A stretch of DNA of 64,000 nucleotides from Cryobacterium roopkundense (GCF_014200405.1 NZ_JACHBQ010000001.1:3596001-3660000), one strand, 5' to 3'; positions 48,456-57,311 are shown, numbered from the stretch's first letter. Notes: generated by a model from the letters alone, not told the origin. Program-made: numbers and translations.

Positions 48456-48929
48456 ATGTCAACCTGGCGAGACGTTCAGCGCGAAGCCCCCGAATTCGCG
48501 GCACGGGTGCGTGCCCGCTTCGACGCCGGCACCAACAAGACTTTGGCCACGCTGCGGCGCGACGGTTCCCCGCGCATCAGCGGCACCGAGCTCGTTTTCA
48601 CCGGCGACGGGGTCTCCGCCCCCAGCATCACCCTCGGCATGATGACCGACTCCCGCAAACTGCACGACGTTCTGCGCGACCCGCGCGTGGCCATCCACTC
48701 CCCCACGCTCGAACCGCCGACGGGTTCCCCGTCGGACTGGGCCGGGGACGCCAAGATCGCCGGCACGCTCGTGCCAACCCCACCGGCGGCCACCGATCCA
48801 CCCCACACGTCGAGCTTCGAGTTGCACCCCAACGAGGTCGTGCTCACCTATATCGACTCCGACAACACCCATCTGGTCGTCGAGTCCTGGCACGAAGGCC
48901 GCGGCTGGGAGCGGTTCAGCAGGCTCTGA
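48456..48929 (+). CDS. Pyridoxamine 5'-phosphate oxidase-fold flavin/F420-type protein
   Basis: A 157-residue split-barrel protein. The N-terminal half gives the nucleotide-binding TLRRDGSPRISGTELVF, and SRKLHDVLRDPRVAIHS follows near 67, typical of PPOX-class proteins that bind FMN, F420 or heme. The reaction cannot be told. It lies 26 bp after the YczE-like gene and ends 4 bp before the convergent M20 gene. Confidence 0.82.
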   Translation: MSTWRDVQREAPEFAARVRARFDAGTNKTLATLRRDGSPRISGTELVFTGDGVSAPSITLGMMTDSRKLHDVLRDPRVAIHSPTLEPPTGSPSDWAGDAKIAGTLVPTPPAATDPPHTSSFELHPNEVVLTYIDSDNTHLVVESWHEGRGWERFSRL

Positions 48930-48933
48930 ACCC

Positions 48934-50103
48934 CTACCGACAGAACTCGGTGATGGTCCCCTCGAGAATGTCGGTGAGCGCCACCACGGATGCCGCCTCG
49001 GCCCACTCGACGTCGGCATGTGCCCCGCCGCCGTCCACGCCGAACACCAGGCAGGGGATGCCCGCTTCGAGCACGAGCCCTGCATCGGTCCAGAACGGCT
49101 CGCCGCGCACGACGGGAGTCGCGCCCAGAATGCGCGCCGCGTTGCCCGCAAGCGCTTGCACCACCGGCCACTCCGGGTTCGCCTCGAAGGCGGCGCGCGC
49201 CACGAGGCAGGTCAAGGTGTAGGTGAACCCGGAGACGGTGCTCGCCAGGTGCTCCAGAACGCGCCGCAGCTCTGCCTCCACGTGCTCGGGCGACTGGCCC
49301 GGCAGCATCCGTCGTTCGAGGGTGAGTGTGCAGGTGTCGGCCACCGTGGCGGCGTCCTCGCCGCCGGAGATCATTGAGACCCGCACAGTGCCGTGGCCGA
49401 GCGTCGGGTGTAGAGCGGCAGACTCGAGCCGGGTCCGCAGTTCGTCGAGGGCGCGCATCACGAGCGCGGCATGGGCGATGGCGTCGACACCGCGCTCCGG
49501 TTGCGACCCGTGAGCGGCCACCCCGCGCAGCTCGAGCTCGAACCAAGCGAACCCGCGGTGGGCGAGCGTGAGCTCGAGCCCGCTTGGCTCCACGATCACC
49601 GCGGCATCCGCTTCGACGCTGCGCAGCACCTCCTCGGTGCCGAGGCTGCCGAACTCCTCGTCGGCCACGAGGGTCACGATCACGTCGCCCGACAACTGGC
49701 GAGCGGATGCCCGTGCTGCCGCGACGAGAATGGCTGCGACACCGCCCTTCATATCGAAGGCTCCCCGGCCGAATACGCGTCCGTCGCGAAGTTCGCCGCT
49801 GAACGGATCACCCTGGTAGCTCGCGACGCCCACGGTGTCGAGGTGACCGTTGAGCATGAGCGAGCGGCCGGCGCCGGTTCCTCGCTTCACTCCCACGACG
49901 GAGGGGCGGCCCGGGCGCTCCTCGAGCATCGACACGTCGAAGCCCCAGTCATGCAACCACGCGGCGCACCACGCGGCGATCTCGCCCTCCCCGGCTGCTC
50001 CCGGTACGAGGTCGGGGTTGATCGAATCGATGGCGACCAGCCGCCGCAGCAGCGCAATCGGGTCGAGCGTGTTCACGGCGGCGGTGCTCGGTGCGGTGCT
50101 CAT
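48934..50103 (-). CDS. M20-family ArgE/DapE-like deacylase
   Basis: A 389-residue di-zinc amidohydrolase. Metal and catalytic residues are in NGHLDTV near residue 85, RGAFDMKGG near 113, the catalytic VADEEFGSLGTEE near 147 and IVEPSG near 170, with a central dimerisation lid (HGSQPERGVDA). Relatives deacylate N-acetylornithine, succinyl-diaminopimelate or acyl dipeptides. The start is 80 bp from the divergent CPBP-like gene. It is not next to arginine or lysine genes. Confidence 0.87.
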   Translation of the reverse strand: MSTAPSTAAVNTLDPIALLRRLVAIDSINPDLVPGAAGEGEIAAWCAAWLHDWGFDVSMLEERPGRPSVVGVKRGTGAGRSLMLNGHLDTVGVASYQGDPFSGELRDGRVFGRGAFDMKGGVAAILVAAARASARQLSGDVIVTLVADEEFGSLGTEEVLRSVEADAAVIVEPSGLELTLAHRGFAWFELELRGVAAHGSQPERGVDAIAHAALVMRALDELRTRLESAALHPTLGHGTVRVSMISGGEDAATVADTCTLTLERRMLPGQSPEHVEAELRRVLEHLASTVSGFTYTLTCLVARAAFEANPEWPVVQALAGNAARILGATPVVRGEPFWTDAGLVLEAGIPCLVFGVDGGGAHADVEWAEAASVVALTDILEGTITEFCR

Positions 50104-50183
50104 CAGTCGAATCTACCGTCGCGTGCGTTTCGCGCTCATTTCGCGCCCAGAAACTCCACGGTTTCGCCGGGTTAGGGTTGAGC

Positions 50184-50993
50184 ATGGGCACTTCCACGGT
50201 ACAGCGGGCGGGTCCGTGGGGACTCGTCGCAGCAACAGGAGTCTCGGCATCCGCTGTGCTGCTCTTCGCGCTACGACTGCAGCTACCCGGGTATGCCGTG
50301 CTCCTTGCAGCCCTCGTACTCGCCTATGCCACCAACCGGGCGCTGTTCCGCGACCTGCTGCTGATTGCCGTGGGCCTCGGCATCATCAGCACCATCTCCG
50401 TCGAGGCGAATATCGACTACGCGAACATCGCGCTCATGGGCACGGTTTTGAGCCTCTCGGTGCTCGTGCCGTACCTGAGCTCGCGCTACGTGTACCGAGA
50501 GCATGCGATCCGGTTCCCCATCCACACCGGACAGCGATGGACCACCCTCGAGAAGGCCTACCTGCCGATCGTGGTGCTGCAAGGTTATCTCATCCTGCCG
50601 AGCTACTTCATCGGTTCCGGCGCGTACCAGAACTGGCCTGTGGTGAGTGCTCCCGACGAGATCGCCCGCCTATTCGTGGGAGTGGGGTTCGTGGGCATCT
50701 GGGACGAACTCTTCTTCATCTGTGTGGCCTTCACCCTGCTGCGGCGTCATTTTCCCGATTGGCAGGCCAATCTGCTCCAAGCAGTGATTTTCTGCTCCTT
50801 CCTGTGGGAACTCGGCTACCAGAGCTGGGGGCCGCTCCTCACCTTTCCGTTCGCGCTGCTGCAGGGCTACACCTTCGCACGCACCCGCTCGCTCACCTAC
50901 GTGGTGTGCGTGCACCTACTCTTCGACGCCGTCGTGTTCCTCGTGCTCGTTCACGCGCACCACCCGGAGTGGCTCGATATCTTCTGGTATTGA
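50184..50993 (+). CDS. CPBP-like intramembrane protein
   Basis: A 269-residue protein with about eight membrane helices. The C-terminal half resembles CPBP (Abi/CAAX) intramembrane proteases: GIWDELFFICVAFTLLRRHF near 172 and VCVHLLFDAVVFLVL near 240 with His and Asp. The usual EExxxR first motif reads DELFFIC here, so a catalytic glutamate is replaced by Asp and the Arg is shifted; activity is doubtful. I chose the ATG at 50184; an upstream frame to 50091 overlaps the divergent gene. Confidence 0.7.
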   Translation: MGTSTVQRAGPWGLVAATGVSASAVLLFALRLQLPGYAVLLAALVLAYATNRALFRDLLLIAVGLGIISTISVEANIDYANIALMGTVLSLSVLVPYLSSRYVYREHAIRFPIHTGQRWTTLEKAYLPIVVLQGYLILPSYFIGSGAYQNWPVVSAPDEIARLFVGVGFVGIWDELFFICVAFTLLRRHFPDWQANLLQAVIFCSFLWELGYQSWGPLLTFPFALLQGYTFARTRSLTYVVCVHLLFDAVVFLVLVHAHHPEWLDIFWY

Positions 50994-51037
50994 TTCCCCG
51001 GGAATCCACCACGGAACGCACTTGCGTGATCCACTAA

Positions 51038-51077
51038 CGCGATATAGCGTGTCTTAACACACACGCGATATATCGCG
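51038..51077. promoter_or_regulatory. Tandem PadR-type operator upstream of the DUF4097 gene
   Basis: Two related sites, CGCGATATAGCG (51038-51049) and the perfect palindrome CGCGATATATCGCG (51064-51077), lie 28 nt before the GTG of the DUF4097-PadR operon. PadR-type repressors bind such AT-centred palindromes, so autoregulation is likely. Confidence 0.65.
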
Positions 51078-51104
51078 AAATCACACACGAAGGAAGGACC
51101 CACG

Positions 51105-51956
51105 GTGTCCCTGGAAAAATGGCTCGTCACCCCCGGGCAGACCAAGGTCATCGATATCGACCTCGTGCGCAAGCTGAAGGTCAGCCTGATCGGTGGCACC
51201 GTCGATATCATCGGGCACGATGAGCCCGGCGCGCGCATCGAAGTACACAGCGTGACCGGCAAAGACCTCAAAATCTCGATGGACGGAGACGCCCTCGAAA
51301 TCGACCATCCCCAGCTGCGCTGGGACAACTTCATCGACGTCTTCGCGTCATTCCGCGGAACGGCCAAAGCAGAGGTGAGCATCGTGGTTCCCCGCGACGT
51401 GGCCATGCGCTTCGGCGTGGTCTCGGCCGACGCCCTCATCTCCGGCCTGCACAATGACGCCAAACTCAGCACCGTCTCCGGCGACATCGTCGTGGACGCC
51501 GGCGAGGGCGACCTCGAGGTCAACGCCGTGAGCGGCGAGGTCTCGGTGCGCAACCACGTGGGAACCATCAACGTGCACACGGTGTCGGGCGAGATAACGG
51601 CCAGCGGCAGCATCCGCCGCTTCACGCTCGACGGCGTCACGAGCAACGTCTTTCTCGATGTGGAGGGCGTGCCCGACGAAATCGTCACGAACACCGTGAG
51701 CGGCAACCTCACCGTGCGCCTCGGGGCCGACGTGGCCGCCCGTTACAACCTGAACACGCTCTCCGGCACCCTGCAACTCGACGATCAGACCGTGCGAAGC
51801 ACTCTCGGCAAGGCCTACGACGGCTCGAGTGGCGCCCTCGACGGCGCCTGGGTGGAGTTGCGCGCCAACTCAGTCTCGGGCGACATCTCCCTCGTGCGAA
51901 GTGCAAGCGCTTCCACAGCGGACGCCCCGGGCGCGGCCGCCGAGGCGTCCTCATGA
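51105..51956 (+). CDS. DUF4097 beta-helix-like protein
   Basis: A 283-residue protein built of repeated short beta units with a VSG motif (LSTVSGDIVVD, VNAVSGEVSVR, VHTVSGEITAS, TNTVSGNLTVR, LNTLSGTLQLD), the hallmark of DUF4097/adhesin-like beta helices. No signal peptide or membrane anchor is seen. GTG start after GAAGGAAGGA. Overlaps the PadR start by 4 nt (ATGA). Such pairs may report on envelope stress, but the role is unknown. Confidence 0.88.
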   Translation: MSLEKWLVTPGQTKVIDIDLVRKLKVSLIGGTVDIIGHDEPGARIEVHSVTGKDLKISMDGDALEIDHPQLRWDNFIDVFASFRGTAKAEVSIVVPRDVAMRFGVVSADALISGLHNDAKLSTVSGDIVVDAGEGDLEVNAVSGEVSVRNHVGTINVHTVSGEITASGSIRRFTLDGVTSNVFLDVEGVPDEIVTNTVSGNLTVRLGADVAARYNLNTLSGTLQLDDQTVRSTLGKAYDGSSGALDGAWVELRANSVSGDISLVRSASASTADAPGAAAEASS

Positions 51957-52576
51957 CTCCGGTCTTCGCGCACGGCAGCCTGCGGCTCTACCTCTTGAGC
52001 TTGCTCGCCGAGCGCCCGCAGCACGGGTACGAGCTGATCCAGGCGCTGAGCGAACGCTTCGGCGGAACGTACAGCCCGAGCGCGGGAACCATCTACCCGC
52101 GTCTGGCCAAGCTCGAGGAAGAGGGCCTTGTCACGAAAAGCGCCGACGGGCGCAAGACCGTGTACGAAATAACCCCGACCGGCCGCGCCGAACTGGCAGC
52201 TCGTGAGGGCGAACTCGGCGCGATCGAAGACGAGGTCACCGATTCCGTGCGCCGTTTGGCCAGCGAGGTGCGCTCCGGAGTGAACGCTGCCATGAAGAGC
52301 CTCCGGGCCGATCTCGCGTCTGCCGCGCGGCAGGCCCGCACGGAAGGGACCGCCAGCGGACCGACGACGGCCGAGAACGATCCCGGGCCCAGCTCGCACG
52401 TCAACTCCAACCAGGCCCTGCGTGAGGCCGACATGGTGCTCAACGAGTTCCGCCAGCAGCTTCGCGCGGACCTGCGCACCCAGGCTTACCGCGCCACGGT
52501 TCCGGCCGACACCGTCTCCACGCTCCGCACACAGCTCGCCGATGTTCGCGCCAGAATCCTCGCCTCGCTGGACTAA
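51953..52576 (+). CDS. PadR-family transcriptional regulator
   Basis: A 207-residue PadR-type repressor. The winged helix is at about residues 8-80 (YLLSLLAERPQHGYELIQAL, then SAGTIYPRLAKLEEEGLV) and the C-terminal region is helical, with a Pro/Ser-rich linker near 140. It is translationally coupled to the DUF4097 gene. Likely target is its own operon through the palindromes at 51038-51077. After it, 52577-52665 is a GC-rich degenerate repeat without a gene. Confidence 0.9.
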   Translation: MTPVFAHGSLRLYLLSLLAERPQHGYELIQALSERFGGTYSPSAGTIYPRLAKLEEEGLVTKSADGRKTVYEITPTGRAELAAREGELGAIEDEVTDSVRRLASEVRSGVNAAMKSLRADLASAARQARTEGTASGPTTAENDPGPSSHVNSNQALREADMVLNEFRQQLRADLRTQAYRATVPADTVSTLRTQLADVRARILASLD

Positions 52577-52668
52577 TCGCGCCGGGCTGATCACGCCGAG
52601 CCGGGCCCGGCCGGACTGATCGCGCTGGGCCGGGCCGGTCGAGCTGGGCTGGCCGAACAGAGACTCGC

Positions 52669-52935
52669 TCAGAGCAACGCGGAGCGCTCGGCCACCTGCT
52701 CGGGCGTGGGGTGGTGGATCTGGGTGCGTTCTCCGGAGCGGTCAACCTCGTGCAGGCTCATCAGGGCACCGCAAATGGGGCAGACCGAATGCGCCTTCCG
52801 GTCGGCCACCTCGGCTTCGACGATCACCGGGTATGGCCCCATGGGCGGCGGTCCGATCCAGGGAAGGAGGGTTCTGTTGATCCAGGCCGTCCACTTGCCC
52901 CGGCCCGAGGGACGCTGCGCTCTGTTGTGCTCCAT
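52669..52935 (-). CDS. Small conserved Cys-motif protein divergent from OhrR-like regulator
   Basis: An 88-residue soluble protein I cannot name. It has VCPICGALMSLHE at about residues 51-63, a likely zinc or redox cysteine pair, and a later QIHHP. The N-terminal half contains RTLLPWIGPPPMGPY. The ATG at 52935 is inside the edge of the OhrR-like operator palindrome, so its expression is probably repressed by that protein. The role might be tied to peroxide stress; inference only. Confidence 0.65.
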   Translation of the reverse strand: MEHNRAQRPSGRGKWTAWINRTLLPWIGPPPMGPYPVIVEAEVADRKAHSVCPICGALMSLHEVDRSGERTQIHHPTPEQVAERSALL

Positions 52936-52936
52936 A

Positions 52937-52956
52937 TTAGTTAGTATACTAACTAA
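52937..52956. promoter_or_regulatory. Perfect 20-bp palindrome, operator of the OhrR-like regulator
   Basis: TTAGTTAGTATACTAACTAA is a perfect palindrome between two divergent genes, 35 nt before the regulator's ATG and directly at the start of the small Cys protein gene. Confidence 0.75.
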
Positions 52957-52990
52957 AGCGCGCGTGCACGTAGACCGACAGGAAACTCAG

Positions 52991-53440
52991 ATGACAGTCG
53001 ACACCGATGAAACCGACCTGCTGCGACTCGAGAACCAAGTGTGTTTCGCGCTCGCAATCGCCTCGCGCAGCGTCATCTCCCTCTACCGGCCCATTCTCGA
53101 GCCGCACGGTCTCACCCATCCCCAATACCTCGTGATGCTGGCCCTCTGGGAGCGCAGCCCCCGCTCCGTCAAGAATCTGGGCGAGGAGCTTCGTCTCGAA
53201 CCGGCCACCCTCTCCCCGCTGCTGAAACGTCTCGAAGTGGCCGGCCTCGTGGCCAGACATCGCAGCGCGTCGGACGAACGACAGCTCGACATTTGCCTCA
53301 CCGAAACGGGCGCAGCGCTGCGCGCCGAGGCCGAGACCATTCCCCCGCGCGTCGTGGAGAAACTGGGCATGAGCCTCGCCGAACTCACGGATCTGCGCAC
53401 ATCACTCTGGCGCGTCATCAACACCGCAGCACCCGCGTGA
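52991..53440 (+). CDS. MarR/OhrR-like organic-peroxide-type regulator
   Basis: A 149-residue MarR-family repressor. The N-terminus LENQVCFALAIASRSVISLYRPIL resembles OhrR, including the reactive Cys18 and the conserved Tyr29-type residue that sense organic hydroperoxides. The winged helix follows (LGEELRLEPATLSPLLKRLEVAGLVARHRSASDERQ). An ohr peroxidase gene is usual next to it, but none is here; instead a small CPIC protein is divergent. Confidence 0.87.
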   Translation: MTVDTDETDLLRLENQVCFALAIASRSVISLYRPILEPHGLTHPQYLVMLALWERSPRSVKNLGEELRLEPATLSPLLKRLEVAGLVARHRSASDERQLDICLTETGAALRAEAETIPPRVVEKLGMSLAELTDLRTSLWRVINTAAPA

Positions 53441-53462
53441 CACTCGCGTCTACCCGCTCTAT

Positions 53463-53490
53463 TTGACGGGACGCCTCTTAGGTGTAGTGT
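53463..53490 (+). promoter_or_regulatory. Promoter placing the APC transporter start at or near the transcript end
   Basis: TTGACG (53463-53468) and TAGTGT (53485-53490) are spaced by 16 nt. The expected start site is about 53497, only 2 nt from the GTG at 53499, so the mRNA is probably leaderless. Confidence 0.6.
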
Positions 53491-53498
53491 CATCCCTC

Positions 53499-55637
53499 GT
53501 GACACCCGAGGCAAACGCCCCCGTACCGGAAAGCCGATCACCCAAGAGGTGGATCATCGGCGACCCGCTGCCGACCGAACATCTGGAAGGCCAGCTGCTG
53601 CCCAAGCATTTGGCGCTTCCCATCTTTGCGAGCGACCCGCTGTCGAGCGTGGCCTACGCGCCGCAAGAACTCCTGATGATCCTGACCCTTGGCGGGCTCG
53701 CGTTCCTGAGCTTCGCGCCATGGGTTGCCACCGTGGTCGTGATCCTGCTTATCGTCGTGGTCGCCTCATACCGCCAGCTCATCAAGGCCTACCCTTCCGG
53801 CGGCGGCGACTACGAGGTGGCGCACCGCAACCTGGGCGAAAAGGCCGGCCTCGTGGTCGCATCCGCTCTGCTGGTCGACTACGTGATGACCGTCGTCGTG
53901 TCAGTCGCGAGCGGCGTGGACAACATTATTTCTGCCATTCCGGCCCTCGATCCGTTCCGGGTCGAAATGGCCGTCGTGTTCATCATCCTGCTGGCCGCCG
54001 TCAACCTGCGCGGCGTTCGCGAGTCGAGCAAGGCCTTCGCCATTCCCACATACCTTTTCGTGGCCAGCGTGCTGTTCATGATCGTCGTCGGTCTCGTGCG
54101 CACCATTATGGGCGACCCGCCGGTGGCCGAATCGGCTGGCTTCGGCGTGGAGGGCCAAGACCTGTCCCAGGCCGCCTTCATCCTGCTGCTGTTGCGCTCC
54201 TTTGCCAGCGGATGCAGCGCGCTCACCGGCGTGGAGGCGATCGCCAACGGCGTTCCCGCCTTCAAACACCCCAAGGTGAAGAACGCGCAGACCACGCTGA
54301 CCCTCATGGGCGGCATCGCGATCGTTTTGTTCGTGGGTCTCACGACCATCGCACTGGTCTCCAACGTGCACTACGCGGAAGACCCCTGCGACTTGATCGG
54401 GTGGGCGGAGTGCGCCACGGAACCGCAGCGCAGCCTGATCGCTCAGGTGGCCGCCGCCACGTTCGGCAATTCCTCGATCATGTTCTTCGTGCTGCAGGCC
54501 GCTACCGCAGCGGTGCTGCTGCTCGCTGCCAACACGGCCTTCAACGGATTCCCGCTGCTCGGCTCCGTGCTGGCCCGTGACTCCTACGCACCCAAGTCGC
54601 TCAGCACGCGCGGCGACCGCCTGATCTATTCCAACGGCGTCGTGCTTCTCGCACTGGCCGCCTGCCTGATCATGATCGTCTACCGGGCCAACCTCACGCT
54701 CCTGATCCAGCTGTACATCATCGGCGTTTTCGTGTCGTTCACTCTCGGACAGACCGGCATGGTGAAGCACTGGCTCAACCTGCTCAAGACCAACCCGCCG
54801 CACCGGGCCTCCATCATCTGGAGCCTGTCCATCAACGGCTTCGGCGCAGCCCTCACCGGCGTGGTGTTGATCGTCGTCACGGTGACCAAGTTCACCCACG
54901 GCGCCTGGCTCGTCTTCGTGCTGATGCCCGTGCTGTTTGCGCTCATGATGGGTGTCAACCGGTACTACCGCGACGTGGCCAAGGAGATCGAGGTCGACCC
55001 AATCACCACCTTCGGCTCCAGCGGTGACCACGCCATCGTGCTCGTGGGCAAGATGCAAAAGCCCGTGCTCAAGGCACTCGACTACGCGATCGCCGCCCGC
55101 CACGAGTCCCTCGAGGCGGTACACGTGTCGATCGACGATGCGGAGACCAAGATCCTCAAGCGTGCCTGGGTGAAACAGAATATCCAGGTGCCGCTGCGCA
55201 TCGTCTCGTCGCCGTACCGGGACATCAGCTATCCACTGATCAGCTACATCCGCGGGCGCCGCGAAGACCACGGCTCCGAGGTTGTCACCGTCTACACGCC
55301 AATCTACATAGTGGGCCACTGGTGGGAGGGGCTGCTGCACAACCACAAGGCCCGCCGGTTGCGCCAGAAACTCATGCTCGTGCATGGAGTGACAATCGCC
55401 CTGGTGCCATGGCTCCTGGATTCCTCCGAGCTCATCTACGGGCGTCGTTCCCGACCCATCCCTGGCCAGGATCGCCGCGGCGAGCCCGTGCGCACGGGTG
55501 CCGTGCTGCGCAAACCGGTGCCGCGCAAGCCGCTTGCTCCAGCGGCCGGTGAGCCGACCACCCGGTCGAACCCCATCGTGACGGGCGTCTCCACCCGGTC
55601 GCGCCCCTCCGCGTCTCGCCGCCGCAAGCGCAAGTAG
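53499..55637 (+). CDS. APC-superfamily transporter, KimA (YdaO)-like potassium uptake
   Basis: A 712-residue protein. After about 35 hydrophilic residues, twelve membrane helices run from about 45 to 490, starting KHLALPIFASDPLSSVAYAPQE, a signature of KimA-type transporters. A cytoplasmic domain follows (GDHAIVLVGKMQKPVLKALDYA, then HVSIDD), like the USP-type tail of KimA. The end is basic and disordered. KimA takes up potassium with protons. No ydaO riboswitch is possible with so short a leader. A longer in-frame start at 53463 is inside the promoter. Confidence 0.85.
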   Translation: MTPEANAPVPESRSPKRWIIGDPLPTEHLEGQLLPKHLALPIFASDPLSSVAYAPQELLMILTLGGLAFLSFAPWVATVVVILLIVVVASYRQLIKAYPSGGGDYEVAHRNLGEKAGLVVASALLVDYVMTVVVSVASGVDNIISAIPALDPFRVEMAVVFIILLAAVNLRGVRESSKAFAIPTYLFVASVLFMIVVGLVRTIMGDPPVAESAGFGVEGQDLSQAAFILLLLRSFASGCSALTGVEAIANGVPAFKHPKVKNAQTTLTLMGGIAIVLFVGLTTIALVSNVHYAEDPCDLIGWAECATEPQRSLIAQVAAATFGNSSIMFFVLQAATAAVLLLAANTAFNGFPLLGSVLARDSYAPKSLSTRGDRLIYSNGVVLLALAACLIMIVYRANLTLLIQLYIIGVFVSFTLGQTGMVKHWLNLLKTNPPHRASIIWSLSINGFGAALTGVVLIVVTVTKFTHGAWLVFVLMPVLFALMMGVNRYYRDVAKEIEVDPITTFGSSGDHAIVLVGKMQKPVLKALDYAIAARHESLEAVHVSIDDAETKILKRAWVKQNIQVPLRIVSSPYRDISYPLISYIRGRREDHGSEVVTVYTPIYIVGHWWEGLLHNHKARRLRQKLMLVHGVTIALVPWLLDSSELIYGRRSRPIPGQDRRGEPVRTGAVLRKPVPRKPLAPAAGEPTTRSNPIVTGVSTRSRPSASRRRKRK

Positions 55638-55672
55638 CAGCCCGCCGGGCGCGCGGCTGGGTGAGACCGTAT

Positions 55673-55766
55673 GGCCAGTTCAGGAAATCTGGAGGGCGTA
55701 GCCCGACACCGCCGCACACGGTAGCGGCTGAGGAGCGGTGCGGCGGGCGGTCTTCCTGAACTAGCC
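55673..55766. repeat. Second 94-bp palindromic element
   Basis: Arms GGCCAGTTCAGGAA (55673) and TTCCTGAACTAGCC (55753) pair with one mismatch, and the outer sequence is clearly related to the element at 19111-19199. It fills the gap between convergent genes; the right arm includes the stop codon of the flavoprotein gene. Confidence 0.7.
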
Positions 55767-56888
55767 CCGGGGCACAGGCAGCTCGGGCGCGTCGGGTTCT
55801 GCCAGCTTCGCCATGATCCGCCGGGCAGTGACGCGGCCAGCGCGGTTGGCCCCGATCGTGCTTGCCTGGGGGCCATAACCCGCAAAGAATATGCGCGGAT
55901 CGAGAACGGATGTCCCGGCCTCGACCGAATAGCCGCCAGCCTTGGCCCGCAGCTTCAGTGCCGCGAGGTGCCGCAGTTCCGGCCGGAAGCCAGAGGCCCA
56001 GATGATCACGTCGGCCGCGCTCAACGTGCCGTCGGACCAGCGCACGCCACCGGGCTCGACTGCCGTGAACATAGGCCGGGCCACCAGGAGTCCGCTCTCA
56101 ATTCCCTGCCGGATACGGGGAGTCACCGGCACCCCTGTGCCGCTGACGATGCTCGGCAGGGCACGCCCGGCACGAGCCGCCTGGTCCTGCAGGGTGACCG
56201 CCGCCACGGCACCCTCCAGGTCGAGATGCTCCGAGTGCCTCCAGTCGATCGGGCGGCGGGCAGCCCACGTGAGACCTGCCGCGATACCGTCGAGCTCAAG
56301 CATGAAACCGATGGCCGATGTTCCGCCGCCCACCACGATCACCCGCTGGCCGGCGAATTGCTCGGCCGACACGTAGTTCGCGGTGTGCACCTGGTGCCCC
56401 TTGAAGGTCTCGGCGCCCGGGTAGTGCGGGATGAACGGCGCACCCCAGGTACCCGTGGCGTTCACGAGCACCCGCGTGCTCGTGGTGCGTTCCCCGTAGG
56501 CCTCAGAGGACGTGGAAACCACGAGGCGATCGTCGTGGTCGGCCACACTGGTCACCGTGACGGGCCGCACCACGGCCAACCCAAAATGCTCCTCGTACCG
56601 ACGGTAGTACTCCGCTACGACCTCCCGGGCCGGCCTGGACTGGTCGGCCGTGTCGAAACTCAGCCCCACTTCGGGCATTCCCGGGAGGTCATTCACGCGG
56701 TGCGCCGCGCCCAATCGCAGCGATTCCCAGCGATGCTGCCAGGCGCCACCCGGACCGGGCCCGCGGTCAAAAATGACAAAATCCCGGCCAGGAGCCAAAT
56801 TCAGGGTACGGAGGCAGTAGGCCACCGAGAGGCCTGCCTGGCCCGCGCCAATGATGACGACAGACGCGCTAGAGTCGCTTATCGTCAC
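55761..56888 (-). CDS. FAD-dependent monooxygenase/oxidoreductase (flavoprotein monooxygenase-like)
   Basis: A 375-residue flavin enzyme with two dinucleotide folds: FAD at VIIGAGQAGLSVAYCL near residues 11-26, followed by GPGGAWQHRWESLRLG near 47, and NADPH at VIVVGGGTSAIGFMLEL near 183. The end has an FAD-type IFFAGYGPQ motif. Relatives oxidise sulfur or nitrogen compounds. GTG start at 56888. It stands alone on the minus strand, and its 3' end lies in the palindromic element. Confidence 0.85.
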   Translation of the reverse strand: MTISDSSASVVIIGAGQAGLSVAYCLRTLNLAPGRDFVIFDRGPGPGGAWQHRWESLRLGAAHRVNDLPGMPEVGLSFDTADQSRPAREVVAEYYRRYEEHFGLAVVRPVTVTSVADHDDRLVVSTSSEAYGERTTSTRVLVNATGTWGAPFIPHYPGAETFKGHQVHTANYVSAEQFAGQRVIVVGGGTSAIGFMLELDGIAAGLTWAARRPIDWRHSEHLDLEGAVAAVTLQDQAARAGRALPSIVSGTGVPVTPRIRQGIESGLLVARPMFTAVEPGGVRWSDGTLSAADVIIWASGFRPELRHLAALKLRAKAGGYSVEAGTSVLDPRIFFAGYGPQASTIGANRAGRVTARRIMAKLAEPDAPELPVPRG

Positions 56889-57002
56889 ACCTTAGTGTTA
56901 CATGTGCGCCTGTGATCCGCGTCGGCGGCTGGCGACGCCCGTCATGCTAAACTGGCATTTAGTTTTTTGAACATGTTTTTCACACATTTTGTTCGGCAAT
57001 CT

Positions 57003-57026
57003 CCCGAGTGACTCCGGCTCACTCGG
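57003..57026 (+). promoter_or_regulatory. Leader hairpin before the DUF3073 gene
   Basis: CCCGAGTGA and TCACTCGG form an 8-bp stem with a 7-nt loop in the 5' leader, about 30 nt before the ATG. AAGGGGG serves as the ribosome site. Confidence 0.5.
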
Positions 57027-57050
57027 CCTGGCATCGTAAGGGGGTCACGC

Positions 57051-57311
57051 ATGGGGCGCGGCCGTCAAAAAGCAAAGCACACCAAGGTCGCTCGGGAGCT
57101 GAAGTATTTCAGTCCCGATACGAACTACAACGCGCTCGAACGCGAGCTCACCGGGCATCCGTCCGACCCGCGTCTCGACGAGGACCTGGCCAAATGGCCG
57201 GAGTACGAAAAAGACAAGGCCGAGAAGGCCGCAGCAGCAACGGATGCCGACGAGGACGACGACCAGTACGTCGATCACTACGCCACCGAAGACGAGCAGC
57301 GGCGAGCCTGA
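57051..57311 (+). CDS. DUF3073 family protein
   Basis: An 86-residue highly charged protein. The basic start GRGRQKAKHTKVARELKYFSP and the following TNYNALERELTG are the DUF3073 signature, found throughout Actinobacteria. The tail is acidic (DADEDDDQYVDHY). Function unknown; a nucleic-acid or ribosome link is suggested by its basic start. ATG after TCGTAAGGGGGTC. Confidence 0.92.
   Translation: MGRGRQKAKHTKVARELKYFSPDTNYNALERELTGHPSDPRLDEDLAKWPEYEKDKAEKAAAATDADEDDDQYVDHYATEDEQRRA

Noticed and set aside
52577..52668. Rho-independent terminator after padR
   Set aside because: The stretch is a GC-rich degenerate repeat without a defined stem or U-tract.
53441..53498. c-di-AMP (ydaO) riboswitch before the KimA-like gene
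   Set aside because: Only 58 bp separate it from the preceding gene, too short for that aptamer.
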